Position numbers and translations under genes: made by a program
In this document: positions 21,360-34,800 of the stretch, piece after piece
How positions within the stretch are numbered: position 1 is the stretch's first letter
Layout of the letters: each line of letters starts with the position of its first letter
Notes under the pieces: generated by a model
Databases searched by the model: none
The model's input: only the letters and a program-made list of their open reading frames with translations
Told to the model about the DNA's origin: nothing
NCBI GenBank assembly: GCA_018398765.1
Contig: JAHBMJ010002204.1
Location: 46,232-110,231 of the forward strand
Direction: 5' to 3'
DNA: 64,000 nucleotides
Source: Chromera velia
Taxonomy: Eukaryota > Sar > Chromeraceae

Positions 21360-23535
21360 CTAGCCAGGTTTTTCTTCGTTCTTTTGTTCCTTCGCCTGTT
21401 GATCAAAGAAGTTCATCAAGCGGAACGCGTCGTCATCCAACAGGTTCTTCTCCTTTTCCCTCCCCCCCTGTGTGCCCTCCATTCCCGACGTCGACGTCGG
21501 TCGCTCGCTGGCCATGGACGGGGCCGAGTGTGAGGGTCTGACAGACGTTGCCTCGGATGAAACCCCATGCGATCGTGGGGGCGGCGCAAACGTTGCAGAG
21601 CTTGCGTCATTCATCGCTCGCATGGCTGCATTCGGAACAGGACGACTTTCGTTGGCCTTCACCGACACGTTTGGAGCAAAGGGGGAGGCGCCTGCTGTGT
21701 TCATCGCGTCGAGGGCGGCACCCTTCGAGGCGAAATTCTCAAAATCAACCAGAGGTGCGAAGGCAGAGGAGGCGGAATCGGAAGCAGAGGATGACACACC
21801 CCCAGCGGCCCCCGGCCTGTTTGCGCTTCCTTGGGAGAGGGGAAGGGACCTCCCTCTGCTTGCAGATGCATCAGCAGAAGCCGGGCCTCCCCCCATGCCC
21901 ATGAAACCATCATCCGCAGCAATGCCCGCGAATGGGTCATGGATCTCGACCCTCCTCTGTCTACTACTCCCTCCCACCCCCTCCTGTGAACTACTTAGAG
22001 AAGCAGAAAAGCCGCTCTTCTCCCCCATCGGACCGGGGGCGGGGGGGGAAGAAGGCGAGGACACCTCATGTTCTGGCCAGAAGGAGGTCAAGTCCTCAAG
22101 AGTGCTGCTCCCCTTCTTCTCTAAAAAGGGAGAAGACACAGAGGCGCCTGCAGCAATATCGGGCGCTGCTGAAGGGGCGGGGCGAGGCGCGGAGGCAGAG
22201 CTACTTGCATGAGCCTCCTTGGGTCCCCCCCCCTCTCCCCTTGCAACATGCGTATGGCCATTCCCTCTCTCCAAAGCAACTGGCGCGGATGTGGTGCTTG
22301 AAGAAGCGGGGTTGCGCTTGACAGTCGGCAGGTCTCCTTTGTTTCCTTTCTCTCTTTCTTTCTCTTTCTCCCTCTCCTCTTGCAGGTCAATCAACGAAAA
22401 AGAGTCTGGAGCCAAAAAAGATGAACCCGCCCCTGTGCCTGCATCGGAAGATCCAGCGAGACCCTCAACATCGAGAAGGTCGAAGTCTGCAGGGGGTCTG
22501 CTGGAGGGGATCGTGTGGGGAGTTGAAGTTCGGGAATTGGAGGAATTCGCTCCCCCTCCTCCTCCTTGGCTATTCTGCTCTGGTGAGAGGAGACGAGGGT
22601 TTTTCTCTATCGCATGTTCTCTCTCCCTCTCATCCTCTCTCTGCTGCATAACGGGGCGATTGGGAGCTTTTGCAGAGCCCCCAGCCGTTTGTGCTTGTCT
22701 CGTGCCCCCTGCTCCTCCTGTCTGGGCGGGGTCTGCTCTTGCTGGCTGCTGCTGTTGCTGTTGCTGTAGGGTTTCCTCCTCCAATCGTGCCACGAAGGGA
22801 ATGAAACGGTCGAGGTACTTCCTCAACCATGTCTCCGATATGTGGTAGACAGCAACTTTGAAGAGGGCTGCGACCGGCTTGTGGTCAGACGTCTGGTAGT
22901 GCATGTGGGAGCGGTACCAGAGACACTCAGTGGTGGGACCCCGAAAGAAAATTCGGTCCGTCCTGGACATACACACACACACAAACACACACACACACAC
23001 AGAAGAGAAAGAAGATTGAATTCGTGATTGTCAACTGATTTGACATACCATTTCGTACTTGTATCTGAAATCCAATATTCTCTGTTCATGCCGCCTCTCT
23101 CGGAGTAACGAACCTAGGCCACCAGCCTTATATGGAGAGAGAAGAGCCAGCTCTCGAAGATCAAAAAGAAGAAATCCGACAAGGACGTGCTTGCTTGTGA
23201 GTGACCAGAAAGAGCTCCTGCATTGATTTGATTCCATCACACGGACAGAAAGAACGAAAAAAAAGCAGAAAGGCACAGAGAGAGAGACCGACCATGAAGG
23301 TATCCTCTGAGGGTCGAATAAATCCGCAAATCTCCCCCCCGTCTTTGGGTGTTGAGACAAATCGTCCACAAAGGCGCTCAGGTTCTTTCGGTACTTGTAA
23401 GTTGGAGGGAACGAGGGCGGGAACTCGTTGAGTTCTTTGAAAGGGTACAGAATGCTCTGATAAGCTTTGTACTGGTCAAATCTGCACACATGACAAACGA
23501 GGACACACACACACACACACACACGCACGCACGCA

Positions 23536-23573
<38 letters not shown>

Positions 23574-26500
23574 AAAGCTATTCACCACTGGTCCCATCCT
23601 TGTCACCTTCGAACGAATATCAGTGTGACTGAAGCAAACGAGATGGCATTTCTTTTCAGCCGTTTGCGTTGTTTCCTAGTCCACCTGCGAGCACTCAGGT
23701 AGGACCGTGCGCTTTCCTTGTTCGTCCTTTCAATGTCTTCTCATCCTTTCGTCTCTGATGCCCATTCAATCACCCGATTGCGAGTGTGCGCACCTAATCG
23801 CCTCGCCTGTCATAGAGCTCGCTCGGTCAATGCAGGCACGCACACATGGAAGGAAATGCACCAATGATTGATTCTCTGACTCACACACTCACTTGAGCAG
23901 AGCCGGGTGTTTCTCTCTCTTCAAATAGGTGAAGGCTTTTGCCACGGGGTCCTCTGACTGGTCCAGTTCGACGCGGAAGTTAAAGTCCCCAGCAGCAAGC
24001 ACCACCTCGTGCTGTTGGACCTCCAGACTGCTCCCGTCTCCTGCCTGCGAATTCAAAGCGGCCAGGAAGACAAAAGAAAAGGAGAAACAAAAAACCCCCA
24101 AACGTTCAGACTGCAAAGGAGAATCCCCACATCCCCACTTGCAGAGACAGTTTTTCTATCTTCCCCCCCCCCATCTCTCTCCCTCTCATCGAGAGAGAGG
24201 CAGAAAAAGAAAAAGGAAAGTGTAGAAACAAAGAACAAAAGCAAACGCCGGCAGAAGAACAGAGTCGCAAAGTTGAGGGATGCAGACATGTCTCCAGTCC
24301 GATGCTGCTGTGCCTTAGGAAGTCCCACCCGCATACACCGAAGCATTTCCCAGTCAGTGCAACCACAGACACCCTCTCACCTGCATTCTGTTCATCCAAA
24401 TTTCCCGAAAGTTCTGGTGCCGTTCCGAGGCGTTCTCTTGCCCTGCAGACACGGAACAAAACAATCTAATGCAATGCCAACTTGCAAAAGAAAATTAGAG
24501 AACGAAGGTGAAAACTCTCAAAAGTGGAAAAAAAATCCCCTTTGGGGCAGAAAAAAAAACTAGAGAATGGAATTGCTTACAGAGAAGAGTAGCGTTCAGC
24601 TTTAAAGGCGTCCGCAAAAAGATTCTCAACAAACGCACACTCAAATCTTCTCCGACATCTGACAGACCGCCTCGACCTTCCACACATCCCTCACTTTGTC
24701 CCTTTGAAATCCACTCGAGGGACCGACCCAACAATCAACAAACCAGATACGCAGCGTCACCCCACAGACCGACCGACCGACCGACCAGAGGAGAGATGGA
24801 CGTTGATGAAGCACATGGACGTCTCGCCAATCACAAGTCGGACGCGCACAGCTCCCTGCGAAAAAAGCAGGACGACCAAAAAGACACATTCGTGATGATG
24901 GTGATGATTGACGAAGCCCGCCCCTGACAAGTGGCAACAAGAGACGCCGTGCACGTGCACGCAAATACACACACATACATACACACACACGCACACTCAC
25001 TCACTCACTCACTCACTCACACACACACACACACACACAAAGGGGGGAGAGGGAGAGAAGCAGAGAGACAAATTGAATCGCGAAGACAGGCACGGATTGT
25101 AAAGGAGGACAAAATTTCCTTCCCACTTTCTGCACTGTTGCTAGAAAACAAAAAAAGAAGACGGGCAAGGACGCCCTGAAACTTCTTCCCTCACCAAATC
25201 CACCTCCACGGATTTCTCAACTTCTTCCTTCACAGTTGTCTCAACTCGAACACCTTTACTGTTCGATTTGGAGGGGAACGAAAGGGTGGGAAGAGCTAGG
25301 ATTATCAGCACTTCGGAGGATCATTTCCGCCTTCCGGAAACGCCAAAAAGAGCTCTCGCCCCCCCCCTCTCTCTCCCAAGATACCGACAGCAAAAAGAAA
25401 AAAATGTCCGCCAACCTTATTTCCCATCGTGGCCTTCCATGCGGTCTTCACAGAGTCTCCCTCGACCTCTGCATGCATGCACGCACGAGTGTTCGTTCGG
25501 AAATGCACAGACAGGTACAGACAGAGGGTCTTAACAGACCAGAGATAGAGGGAGAGAAGCAGAGAACAGGTGATCCAAAAAGCACACGGAAAGGAGGTCT
25601 GAGGAGACGGCAAAGCTGCGAGGACAGGACAGAAGGACAGAGAAGAGGTATGCATATGAGAAAACGAGACAGACAAAAGGTTCGCGGGTCTATCCCTCAC
25701 CTCCCACGCACCGCTTTCCCCACCTCTAACGATGTGCACGAGGTCCTCCTTCACGAACACGAGAAGATGGAGTCCCACCAGAGAGATTGCCTTCACCTTC
25801 TCGTACTTGTACCCCGTCTTCAGCCACTCGTTCTTCTCCTCCCTCGACCGCGAGGACCCTCTCCTCGACAGTCTCTCCACAAGCTGCAGCTGTGCCCTCC
25901 CGATCCCTGCCCTCACAGATCTCTCTGCCAGCTCCTCCCGCTCCTTGTCCTTCAGGTTGAACAGAGTGTTCACACCACTCAGCACTTGCTGCACGCACGT
26001 TCACAGACGAGGAGAGAAGAGGAGAGAAGAGAAGAGAAGAGAGGAGAAGAGGAAAAGTACAGATCAAACATAATGCGAAGGATGAGGGAGGCAGGGACCA
26101 GGAGAAGATTATCAATTGCCTCAATGGCGAGAAGAAGACTCGAGGAAGCGCTTTCTTCGCCTGCACTTGGGCTAGAAATCTCGCCGGCATTGTAACGGGT
26201 CCCGCTCAGAGTTCGTTCGAAAAAGGTTCCAAGAAAGGACCGACCGACAGAATGATAGCGTGACAAACCGAAGTTCTTCTGTCACTTTTCTTGACAGAGG
26301 TCTTCAAAAGAAGATGCTGAAGTGTCAAAAAGGCAGAAAGAAGGACTTACAAGTTCCTGGAAGCAGATCACGTACACGTCGGGCATTGCATGAAAGGGGT
26401 GCCTCACAGACCCAAAGTCCTTCTCCAAGTCGACCTGCAGACAAAACAAAAGAGGAGGAGCAAAAGACAGGAAACAAATCCACAAAACGGTACACTGTAT

Positions 26501-29500
26501 GTTTTTGCTCCAAACAGGCAAACAGAAAGACGAGGGCAGCCATATTGTTCATTGCTGGAAAGTCGATCTCACACACCAGAATGACCTTGCCGGCGCTCTT
26601 GAAGGTTTCATCACGTAGACCGTATGGCACTTACAGTGCACGACAGCAAGTCGAGACACGGTCATCCTTTCTCAGGCAGTCAGTAAGAGCGACAATGAGA
26701 TCGACGGCTCCAACAGGCCGATCGAGGCATACAAAAACTCGTTGGCTCGTCTGATGTATTCCATTCGAGAGCAGCAAAAGAAAATAAAAAAAGAAAGATG
26801 CCATGCAGCCGACCTTCCCATCAAGCAATGGGCCCAAATCTTCATCCAGCCTCTTGCCTGAGAGGTTCCAAGTCACAACCAGAACCTTCAAATCGAGACG
26901 CCCCTCCTCAAACGCACTCAACGCACTCAAACGACGGTCTGGACTTGCGGGCTTCTGGAAATGACGCGGCTGGACTTGTTCAGGACCTTGGGGTTGGGTG
27001 GGGGCTCCTGAAGGTCTTCTGGGCCTTCTGATGGCTGTGGCGTCTCCCTCTCCTTCTCCCTCAACCCTGCTCTCTGGTCCTGACAAGTGGCCACGGCTGG
27101 GGAGACTGGGAAGGCCCTCACGTTCATGTGGCTCGGCAGCCTGAGACCTCCTTCTGCCATTCCCACCTGCTTGGTCTGGCACAGGCGCCGGAGCATGGAC
27201 ACTCTCCTTTGAGGGACGGGAGGGGGCGTCGGCAGTCACAGCAACGGAACCCTGGCTGTCTCTTTGGCCGAAGATCGCAAAGGGATCTACCTCTCCTTCT
27301 GTGTCTCTCTGAAACGAACTTGATGGGGCTGCAGATGCAGAGGCAGCAAACGAGAGGGACCCCCCCTGCTCCCACACTCCTCTTTCAGTCTCTGCCATCG
27401 AGGCCTGGGCCGAGAGGTCTCCTCTGCTGCTGGGGCTGTTTGCTGACTTTTTTCTCCTCAAGTGGGGGGGGAAGTAGGTCCTTCTGTCCCTTGGGGAGAG
27501 AGTGTCCCCTACACCAGGGGAACTTCGACTCACTGAGGGCGGCCGTGAGAGCGCATTCCGAGATGCAGGACTTGTTTCACCCCTGTCACTTCCGCGAGGA
27601 ACGGCTTCACCCATGGCATCCCTCTCTGAGGACATTTCCGACTCCGACCTTGCATTTGTCGGAAATGGGGGCGGCGGTGGGAAAAGCGAGACGGGACCTG
27701 TTCCTCCTTTTCCCGCTTGCCGACCACCAGCCGCACCTCCAGAAGCAGATGCGGCAGTTTGAGCGTTGTCCACGGAAGTTCTCTGAGGGGTCAAGGGGAG
27801 AGGGGGCTCCGTGGCCCCCCTGTCCCCTCTGTCCACACTCCCTCTTTCTCTCCCACGAGATACCGACCCTGGCACTCCCTCTGTCAGAGAGGGCGGGAAT
27901 GACGCACTGCCGCTGTCTCTGAGGGCCGCCTGGCTAGACGAAGACAGACGGTGGAGACCCAGGACGAGGTCTATGACCTGAGGGAAGGGAGGGGGAAGGA
28001 CACAAGGGAAGAAGATAGAAATTTTGAAGATGTGATATCTTTACAACTGTTTGTTTGTCCTCTTCTCGAAATGAAGTGCTTTTTGCGCAGCCTCAATTTG
28101 GCTGAAGCCAGAAGCAGCCGAAGTTGACCAACAGTGAAAGGGCATGCAGAGTCACTGACCAATTTCCTTTCTATCTGCCTACAAAGCTTCTCGTCTTACA
28201 GGAAGCGGCCGATTTTCTGCTCTCAACAGCTCACCAAGATTCTCTGATTTTTGTGTTACAGTTCCTGTGTTGGAGGAAACTCATTCGGAAAAGGGGGACT
28301 CACAAGCAGGAGATGTCACATTCGAAAAAAGAGAGGACAAACGCCAATTGACTGACCTCCTGCCGGAGCGCGTCTTCAAAATTGTTTGCATAAAACCTGC
28401 TGATCGACCGCCATGCATGTTCTGCAGTCGTCTGCATCGTATGCCGCCCTTCACGAATGGCCCCCGACAGAATCGACCCCGCCCCACTGTACTGGATGCT
28501 CACGGCATCACCCTGCATGCAACAGCCAGAGCAAAAACGAGAGGGAGACAAAACTGTGCTCGCAATGCAAATACGAACACGCACTCTACTGGAAGGCAGA
28601 CAGACGTGCAACAAACAAAGAAGACATTTGCTCGTTCAATCTCTTGAAGCCTCAATCGACTCTTTCGAAGCAGCATCGGAGCCGCCACCTCTCCACTCCA
28701 CATAAGCGAAAGCGCAGCTCTTATCAAAAGAAACTTCGAATGCTTCAACAACCGACTGACGTACTGACCCACAAACCCACTCATTGACTGACTGACCACA
28801 TCTGCCCAAAGCTTTGCAAGGGTCTCCTTCAAAACCTCCTGTCCCCCTGCAAACGCCTCTCCTGTTGGCCCTATGACTACCGACACTTTTCGCTTCTTCC
28901 CCTTTTCCCCCCCCTGCATGGCTGCTGCCGCGGCCGCAGCTGCAGGCGACACCGAGAGTCTCCTCTCTTTTTCCTTCTCCTTCTCTGTCTCCGACAGACG
29001 CGAAGAGACGGTCATACCGCCGCGTTGCGCAGGAGACGGCGACAGCGCCGACGAGCTCCTCTTCCCACCTCCCCCGCTGCCCTGATGCTGCAGCTGCACC
29101 TCTGCGCTCATCCTCTCTGCTGCAGAAAGGGCCCCCTCTGGGTCGCCCTCCGCCCCCTCTGCCGCTCCAGCGGCCGTGGGAGTGGACCCCGACCCCCCTC
29201 CCAGCCGAGGCCGGATCAGCCTGGCGCCTCCGCTCAAAACTTTCCTTGCGTTGACTGCTAGACGCGCCTTGAACCCCTTCGGCTGGCTTGAGGACGAGGG
29301 GGCCCCGGCATGGCCCCCCCCTCCCCCTCCCTTGAGGTCCTCCTCCAGAGAGGCACTTCCACTCCCACTCGGACGGGATGGAGACTGGGGGGGGGGCAGG
29401 GACAGGGAGTTGGCCAGAGAGGGCCTGCTGGAAGTCTCACCGTCTGCATCCTCTATCGTCTGCAGAAGAGGAACGCGGCAGAAAGGGAAAAGAAGAAAAA

Positions 29501-31774
29501 TAATGACGGGTGACCGAGCAGAGACAAGAGATCGGAAGCCAGCAAGCTGATAACAGAAGACTAGCCAGTCTACGCACGACTTGCTGATTCCGCCAGGCAC
29601 AGATTGGAAAGGAAAAGAAAAGAAAGGAGTGACCTCGTTCTCCCAGAAAATTGACAACAATTCAAGTTCTCAAGAGAACGAAAAGAGACATGGAGTCACG
29701 AAGCAGTGAAGCCATCCAATCCAGAAAGGATGAAAAGATACTCAGGGCACGACGGAGAGCTTAAAGGCTCAATGAGAGTTCGCGGCAGAAAGGATCATCT
29801 CATCCATCGTGTGTCAGTGCGAGACTCCGCAGGACGGGAGAAAATGAAGAAAAAAAAATACATGAAGATATCAACAAGAAACATTGATGGGCGCACCTGT
29901 ACGTCATCTGAGTCTGCTTGATTGAAGGAAGACGAGGCGGCAGATTCCTTCCCAGAAGGAACAGAGGCGGCAGACATTGGGTCCGGACGCACGGTGATGG
30001 GGGCAGTGGCGCTAGTGGGCCCATTTCCGGGAGCGTCAGTCGACTCGACCTCCGTGCCTAGACACTCAGCACCAAACCTCACAGGCGTCAATAGAGCTTC
30101 GTCCTTTGGGAGAATTTGTGTTGTGGCGATTTCAAGTTCGCCCTCTTCATCCGTTGTGTCCCCTGACTGACTCGAGCCTGAACCTTGGGAGTCCGTGCAC
30201 TCAGACACAGAGGCTGTGACGGTCTGTGTGGGAGAGACGGCGAAAGGATTTGCCCCCTCTGCACCCCCAACTTCTCCCGGACGCTTCTCGTATGACCTCC
30301 TCGGTCCCCCCTCAAGCCCCGCCTCACCCATGCCAAAGGAATTCGCATTCGGAGCGTTGGGAGCAGATGACGCCATGGCTCGCGCTGTCGTTGTTGTCCC
30401 CCCTTGAGGGAGAGGAAGGGGACCCGCCTCTGCTTTCCCCGTCCGGCCAGGGAGGGGGGAGGAGCCAGGTGGTCTTGGAGGGGGCGGGGGGGGTGGAGGG
30501 GGTGGTGGTGGCGGTGGTGCTTTGTGTCTGGTGCTTCTCTTTCTGCTTCCCCTGTGCCCCATGCCAGAGGCAGAGGGGAAAAAAGATCCAACGTTCATGC
30601 CGATCTTCTGGAGAACCTGGCAGAGAAAATACCAACCCACAAACCTGCAGGCAGGTAGCAAAAGGCGTACAAAAAAGACTCCACGACACGTCATGATGAT
30701 CAGGGCAAAGGGTTTGACTGTTTGAGTCTCTTTTCAAGCCTTCTCTCACAACCGTTTCGCCGTTCACTGTCTCATCAGAGCAGGCAGAGAAGGAGTGCCG
30801 CTTCGTTTTCTACATATTTTCGAGCGCGAGAACAACGACAAAAGAAGTCTGATTCAACACCACCCTTTGTCCTCTCCCGCTTTTTCAGAGACCCACCCGC
30901 TTCCATCCCCTGCTCTCTTTGACCCTGACTAACCACTGGACAGCGTTTGTCCTGTCAAGACAGTCCATGCAATTTGTCCGAATGGCCCCGTGTTGAAACG
31001 AGAACGCGACATGATGTCTTGGTTGGACCTGCACGCACCAGGGGAGGGTTGGTTCCCTTCGTGAAGCCACACACACAGACACAGACACGATTCTGGCTTC
31101 TGCGTTCGCACAGGGACCCTACTGAAACAAACGTGCATGCATTCGGCCCTTCCCTCCATTTGTGCACGAAAGTTGCTTTCAAAGCAAACCATGACACGCC
31201 ATGAAATGAAAAGACGCAAATTTCGATCGGAAGAGCGCAGAGTGTTCTGACTGTTAAGACCGGAGCTGTTGTTTGAAAACAACACGTAGCAACACGCAAG
31301 TAGAACAAACGCATAATTCCGACTGTTGGGACCGCAGCTGTTGTTTGAAAACAACACGTAGCAACACGCAAATAGAACGAAGGCACAGTTCTGACTGTTA
31401 AGACCGGAGCTGTTGTTTGAAAACAACACGTAGCAACACGCAAATAGAACGAAGGCACAATTCTGACTGTTGGGACCGGAGCTGTTGTTTGAAAACAACA
31501 CGTAGCAACACGCAAATAGAACGAAGGCACAATTCTGACTGTTGGGACCGGAGCTGTTGTTTGAAAACAACACGTAGCAACACGCAAATAGAACGAAGGC
31601 ACAATTCTGACTGTCGGGATGGACATCGTAGGGCACAATCGGACCACTTGAGACCCTACAGACAGAAGAACGACGCGACACTCCCAGAAGGTACCCTCAC
31701 TACAAAGGACAACGTTGAAACAGATAGCCACAACGCGTTCGATGAAGACCCGGAAGGAAGGAAGGAAGGAAGGA

Positions 31775-31805
<31 letters not shown>

Positions 31806-34800
31806 GAACGAAAAAAAGAAAGTCTCGCAGTCCCTCGCTCTCTATATTTGGACCAGCATTGAGCAGACAACTTGTGCAATAACATCACATCGGAGGCAAT
31901 CAGATTGTACCTCTGCATGTCAAACCCGCCCAGGTCCGTGAGCCAGACAGCCCCNTCACCAGAAGGTCTGTCTCCAGAGTCTCCACAGGCTGATCCCCCC
32001 CAACAGCCAGACCGCCCCCCCCTCCGAGTGCGGAAGAAGACACAGTGGGGAGCCCTGAGGAGTCTTCCCCCTCAACCCCCTTCCCCCCCTCTGCCCCCTC
32101 GTGAGAGGAGAGCGCCTCACCCATCTCCAGGCCCACCCCCACAGTTCCCCCCCACCCGCCAGAGTCACGCTTGGCATGAGAAAAGGAGTCACGACTGGCC
32201 TCTCCTGGCGCATGGGCGGGGTCTCTGCACAAGGCAGCGCGAAGGTAGGAGAAAGAACACAATCAAACTTTGCAAGGAGACGGGAAGGGTTCAGTGGTAT
32301 GGGTACGTGTACTCGACGGCCAGCACACTGTCTGTCTGCACATCGCCGTACCCCGACACGGGAACCGGTCAAGATCGATTGATGGATGCCTGAATACCTC
32401 CCATGCAGAAGCTCTCTCTCACACACACACAGACAGCCGACTTCCATGCTTCCTTCTTTCCATGCAATCCTACCTGAGGCACAGATGTGGGGGGACGGAT
32501 GCGTGTCTGTCCATGTAGAACCCGACAGCGTCGACGTAGGTGTGGACCCTTCTGATGACCTCCCGGAGAGCCTGCTCGAATCCTCTTTCCTTCACCTGCA
32601 CACACATGCAACGGAGAGAACAGACAGTCATTCACACACGGAAAAAGAAGCGGTTTCGGCTATGCTGTCAAATCGTTCGCACATGGTGACTTTCTGTCTG
32701 TGTACGGGTTTTCAAGAAAGTCCATGCGCTTTTCCACGAATTCTCTCTGCGCATGAATCACGTACCGCAGCACAGCAAAGGGTAAAGCAGAACGCAGGCA
32801 GTCGAGTGGAGAGACAAAGAAAGTCCATTAGTGAGTACAGGGGCACAGGGCAGAGGGAAAGGAGGCATGGAGACCTTCTCTTCTCTGCGTCTTCTTGCAC
32901 ATGTGCAGAAATTGACTGACTGCATTGATGATCGACACTAACAGAAACAAAAACAGCAGCAACAGCTTAAAAAAAAAAATCGGGCCTACCTCTGCATGGA
33001 AGTCGTAGTTCAAAAGTCGAAATGCCTCCGCAGGATAGCCGTCCAGGTCCGCCTTGCTTTCTCTCTTTCGAAGAGCCGCTCTCCGCTGAGTGCTGTCTTT
33101 CTCTTTTTCTCTCTCGTTCCACCCCCCCCCTCTCTGCTCCTCTGCCACTCGCTTCGCGTACACCGCCAGGGACTCCGGTGTCTGCCGCTGTGCGATGGCA
33201 GCGAACGCCTTCTGTGCCTCCCGCTCCTCTGCCTCTGCCTGCGCAACGTTGATGACATGCTGCTGCTGTTGTTGCTGCAGTTGCTGCGATGAATGGGCAG
33301 ATGCGGAAGGATCCCTTGAAGAGGCAGCAGAGGAGGAAGAGGAAGAAGCACCGCCCGATGCCACTGGGGATGAGGCACAAAGGCCGACAATGCCCGCCCC
33401 CCCGCTGCCAAACCGCATCATCCGACCCCACTGGTCCTTCAGGGCGTCTCCCACCGCTGTCTCCGCACTCTTCGTGTGGGAGATTAGGTTGATGTACAGC
33501 ACGGGGCCGTATGTCTCGTAGAGCTCTCTCTGGAAAAAAGGGGGGGGGGGGCGAAAAGGAAAAAGGTCGCAAGCGTATCTGGAGACTTCCTTCTCTCCTA
33601 TCCACATCCCCCCCGGTCATTTTGGCGTCAAAAAACAGAGAAAGAAAGGCTTTATGGAGGACGGCGAGTCGCAGTGACACAAGTTCGACGGCAGAAGGAC
33701 GAATGACACATTAGTGAGGGAGAGTCTTTCCTTTCTTTTACCTTTTGTCACGCAACCAAATCTTTCCCTGTCTCTCTCTTTCCCCCTTCCTAGATAATTT
33801 ATCAAAAAGGATCGGCCTCTTTCTTTGTCCCCCCTGTTGCCCTAGAACTTCGTGTGTGTCTCCAGTAAGGCAACACATGCCCCCCAGGCCCAAACAGAAA
33901 AGACAGGCGAAGCGATCGACAAATTCCCCTCTGGTGCTGACTTTCCCTCTACCCATCTGACTGACTTGGTGGGTGTTGAAAGTTCTCCAAGTCAACCCAG
34001 GCTCTCTTGTGACCTGAGTGGAGGCCGTGATGCTTCCCTGCTCCCAGAAAGTGGGGATGCTCCCCCGAATTTGGACAAACGACAGCCACCTGCATGCACA
34101 CGTAGACGAGAAGAGAATGGAGAGCTGTGGCAACCAATAAGGAGGCGAAAAAAGAGAAAACAACATGATCGCCAGGAGTCGACTGATCAACACCGGAGAC
34201 TTCACAAAGACAGAAATGACTCTGAAAACCCTCAGACAGAGGAAAGAAAAAAGAAAACGTCGGAACCTTGGCAAAGGACACACACAAAAAATTGTCTCTC
34301 CTCCGCATCTACTCAAACCAATCAAGGAAACACACCGACCTTCCAACGAATTTCAATGTGTGCACGTTCGTATATGGCCATTGTTGCTGTAATGAAGAAA
34401 GCCCCATTGCTGCATCTCCCTTTCCCTGTTCAACAATTGGCGAATGACCCCCGCTTCCCTTCGAGCCCAGAAATCCCTCATTTGTCTGAAGTCCTACAAT
34501 TGAAACCCTCTTTTCTGTTGTGGAAACCGCTCCGTCTCCACCCCCCTCGCGGTTGCCGTCTCCCTCTACCTCCCTTGACGAGGACACTCCCGCCTGAGCA
34601 AAGAGAGCCGTTTGATTGTCCGCACCTCTGCGCGCTCGTGATGCCGTGAGAGGCGAGACGGTACTCTGACGGTATGCCGAGAGGGCCGACTGTCGGTGCG
34701 CATTGGAGGAGACTAATTGAGGCGCCACGAGCCGAATCAACTGCTCAGTCTCTACAAAATTCGCAACTTGACCATTGTCATCTATTCCCCTGTGGTTGTA

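Noticed and set aside
21472-22848. + strand ORFs over the last synaptojanin-like exon
   Set aside because: They are antisense shadows of a long low-complexity coding exon that carries SDHKPV in the - frame.
25236-26195. 319-codon + strand ORF
   Set aside because: It overlaps, antisense, the 5-phosphatase exons 25988-25724 and 25468-25416, which have clear family motifs. No domain is seen in the + frame.
31249-31620. CRISPR-like regular array
   Set aside because: The units are nearly identical over all 72 bp, with no variable spacers, and lie in a eukaryotic intron. It is a minisatellite.
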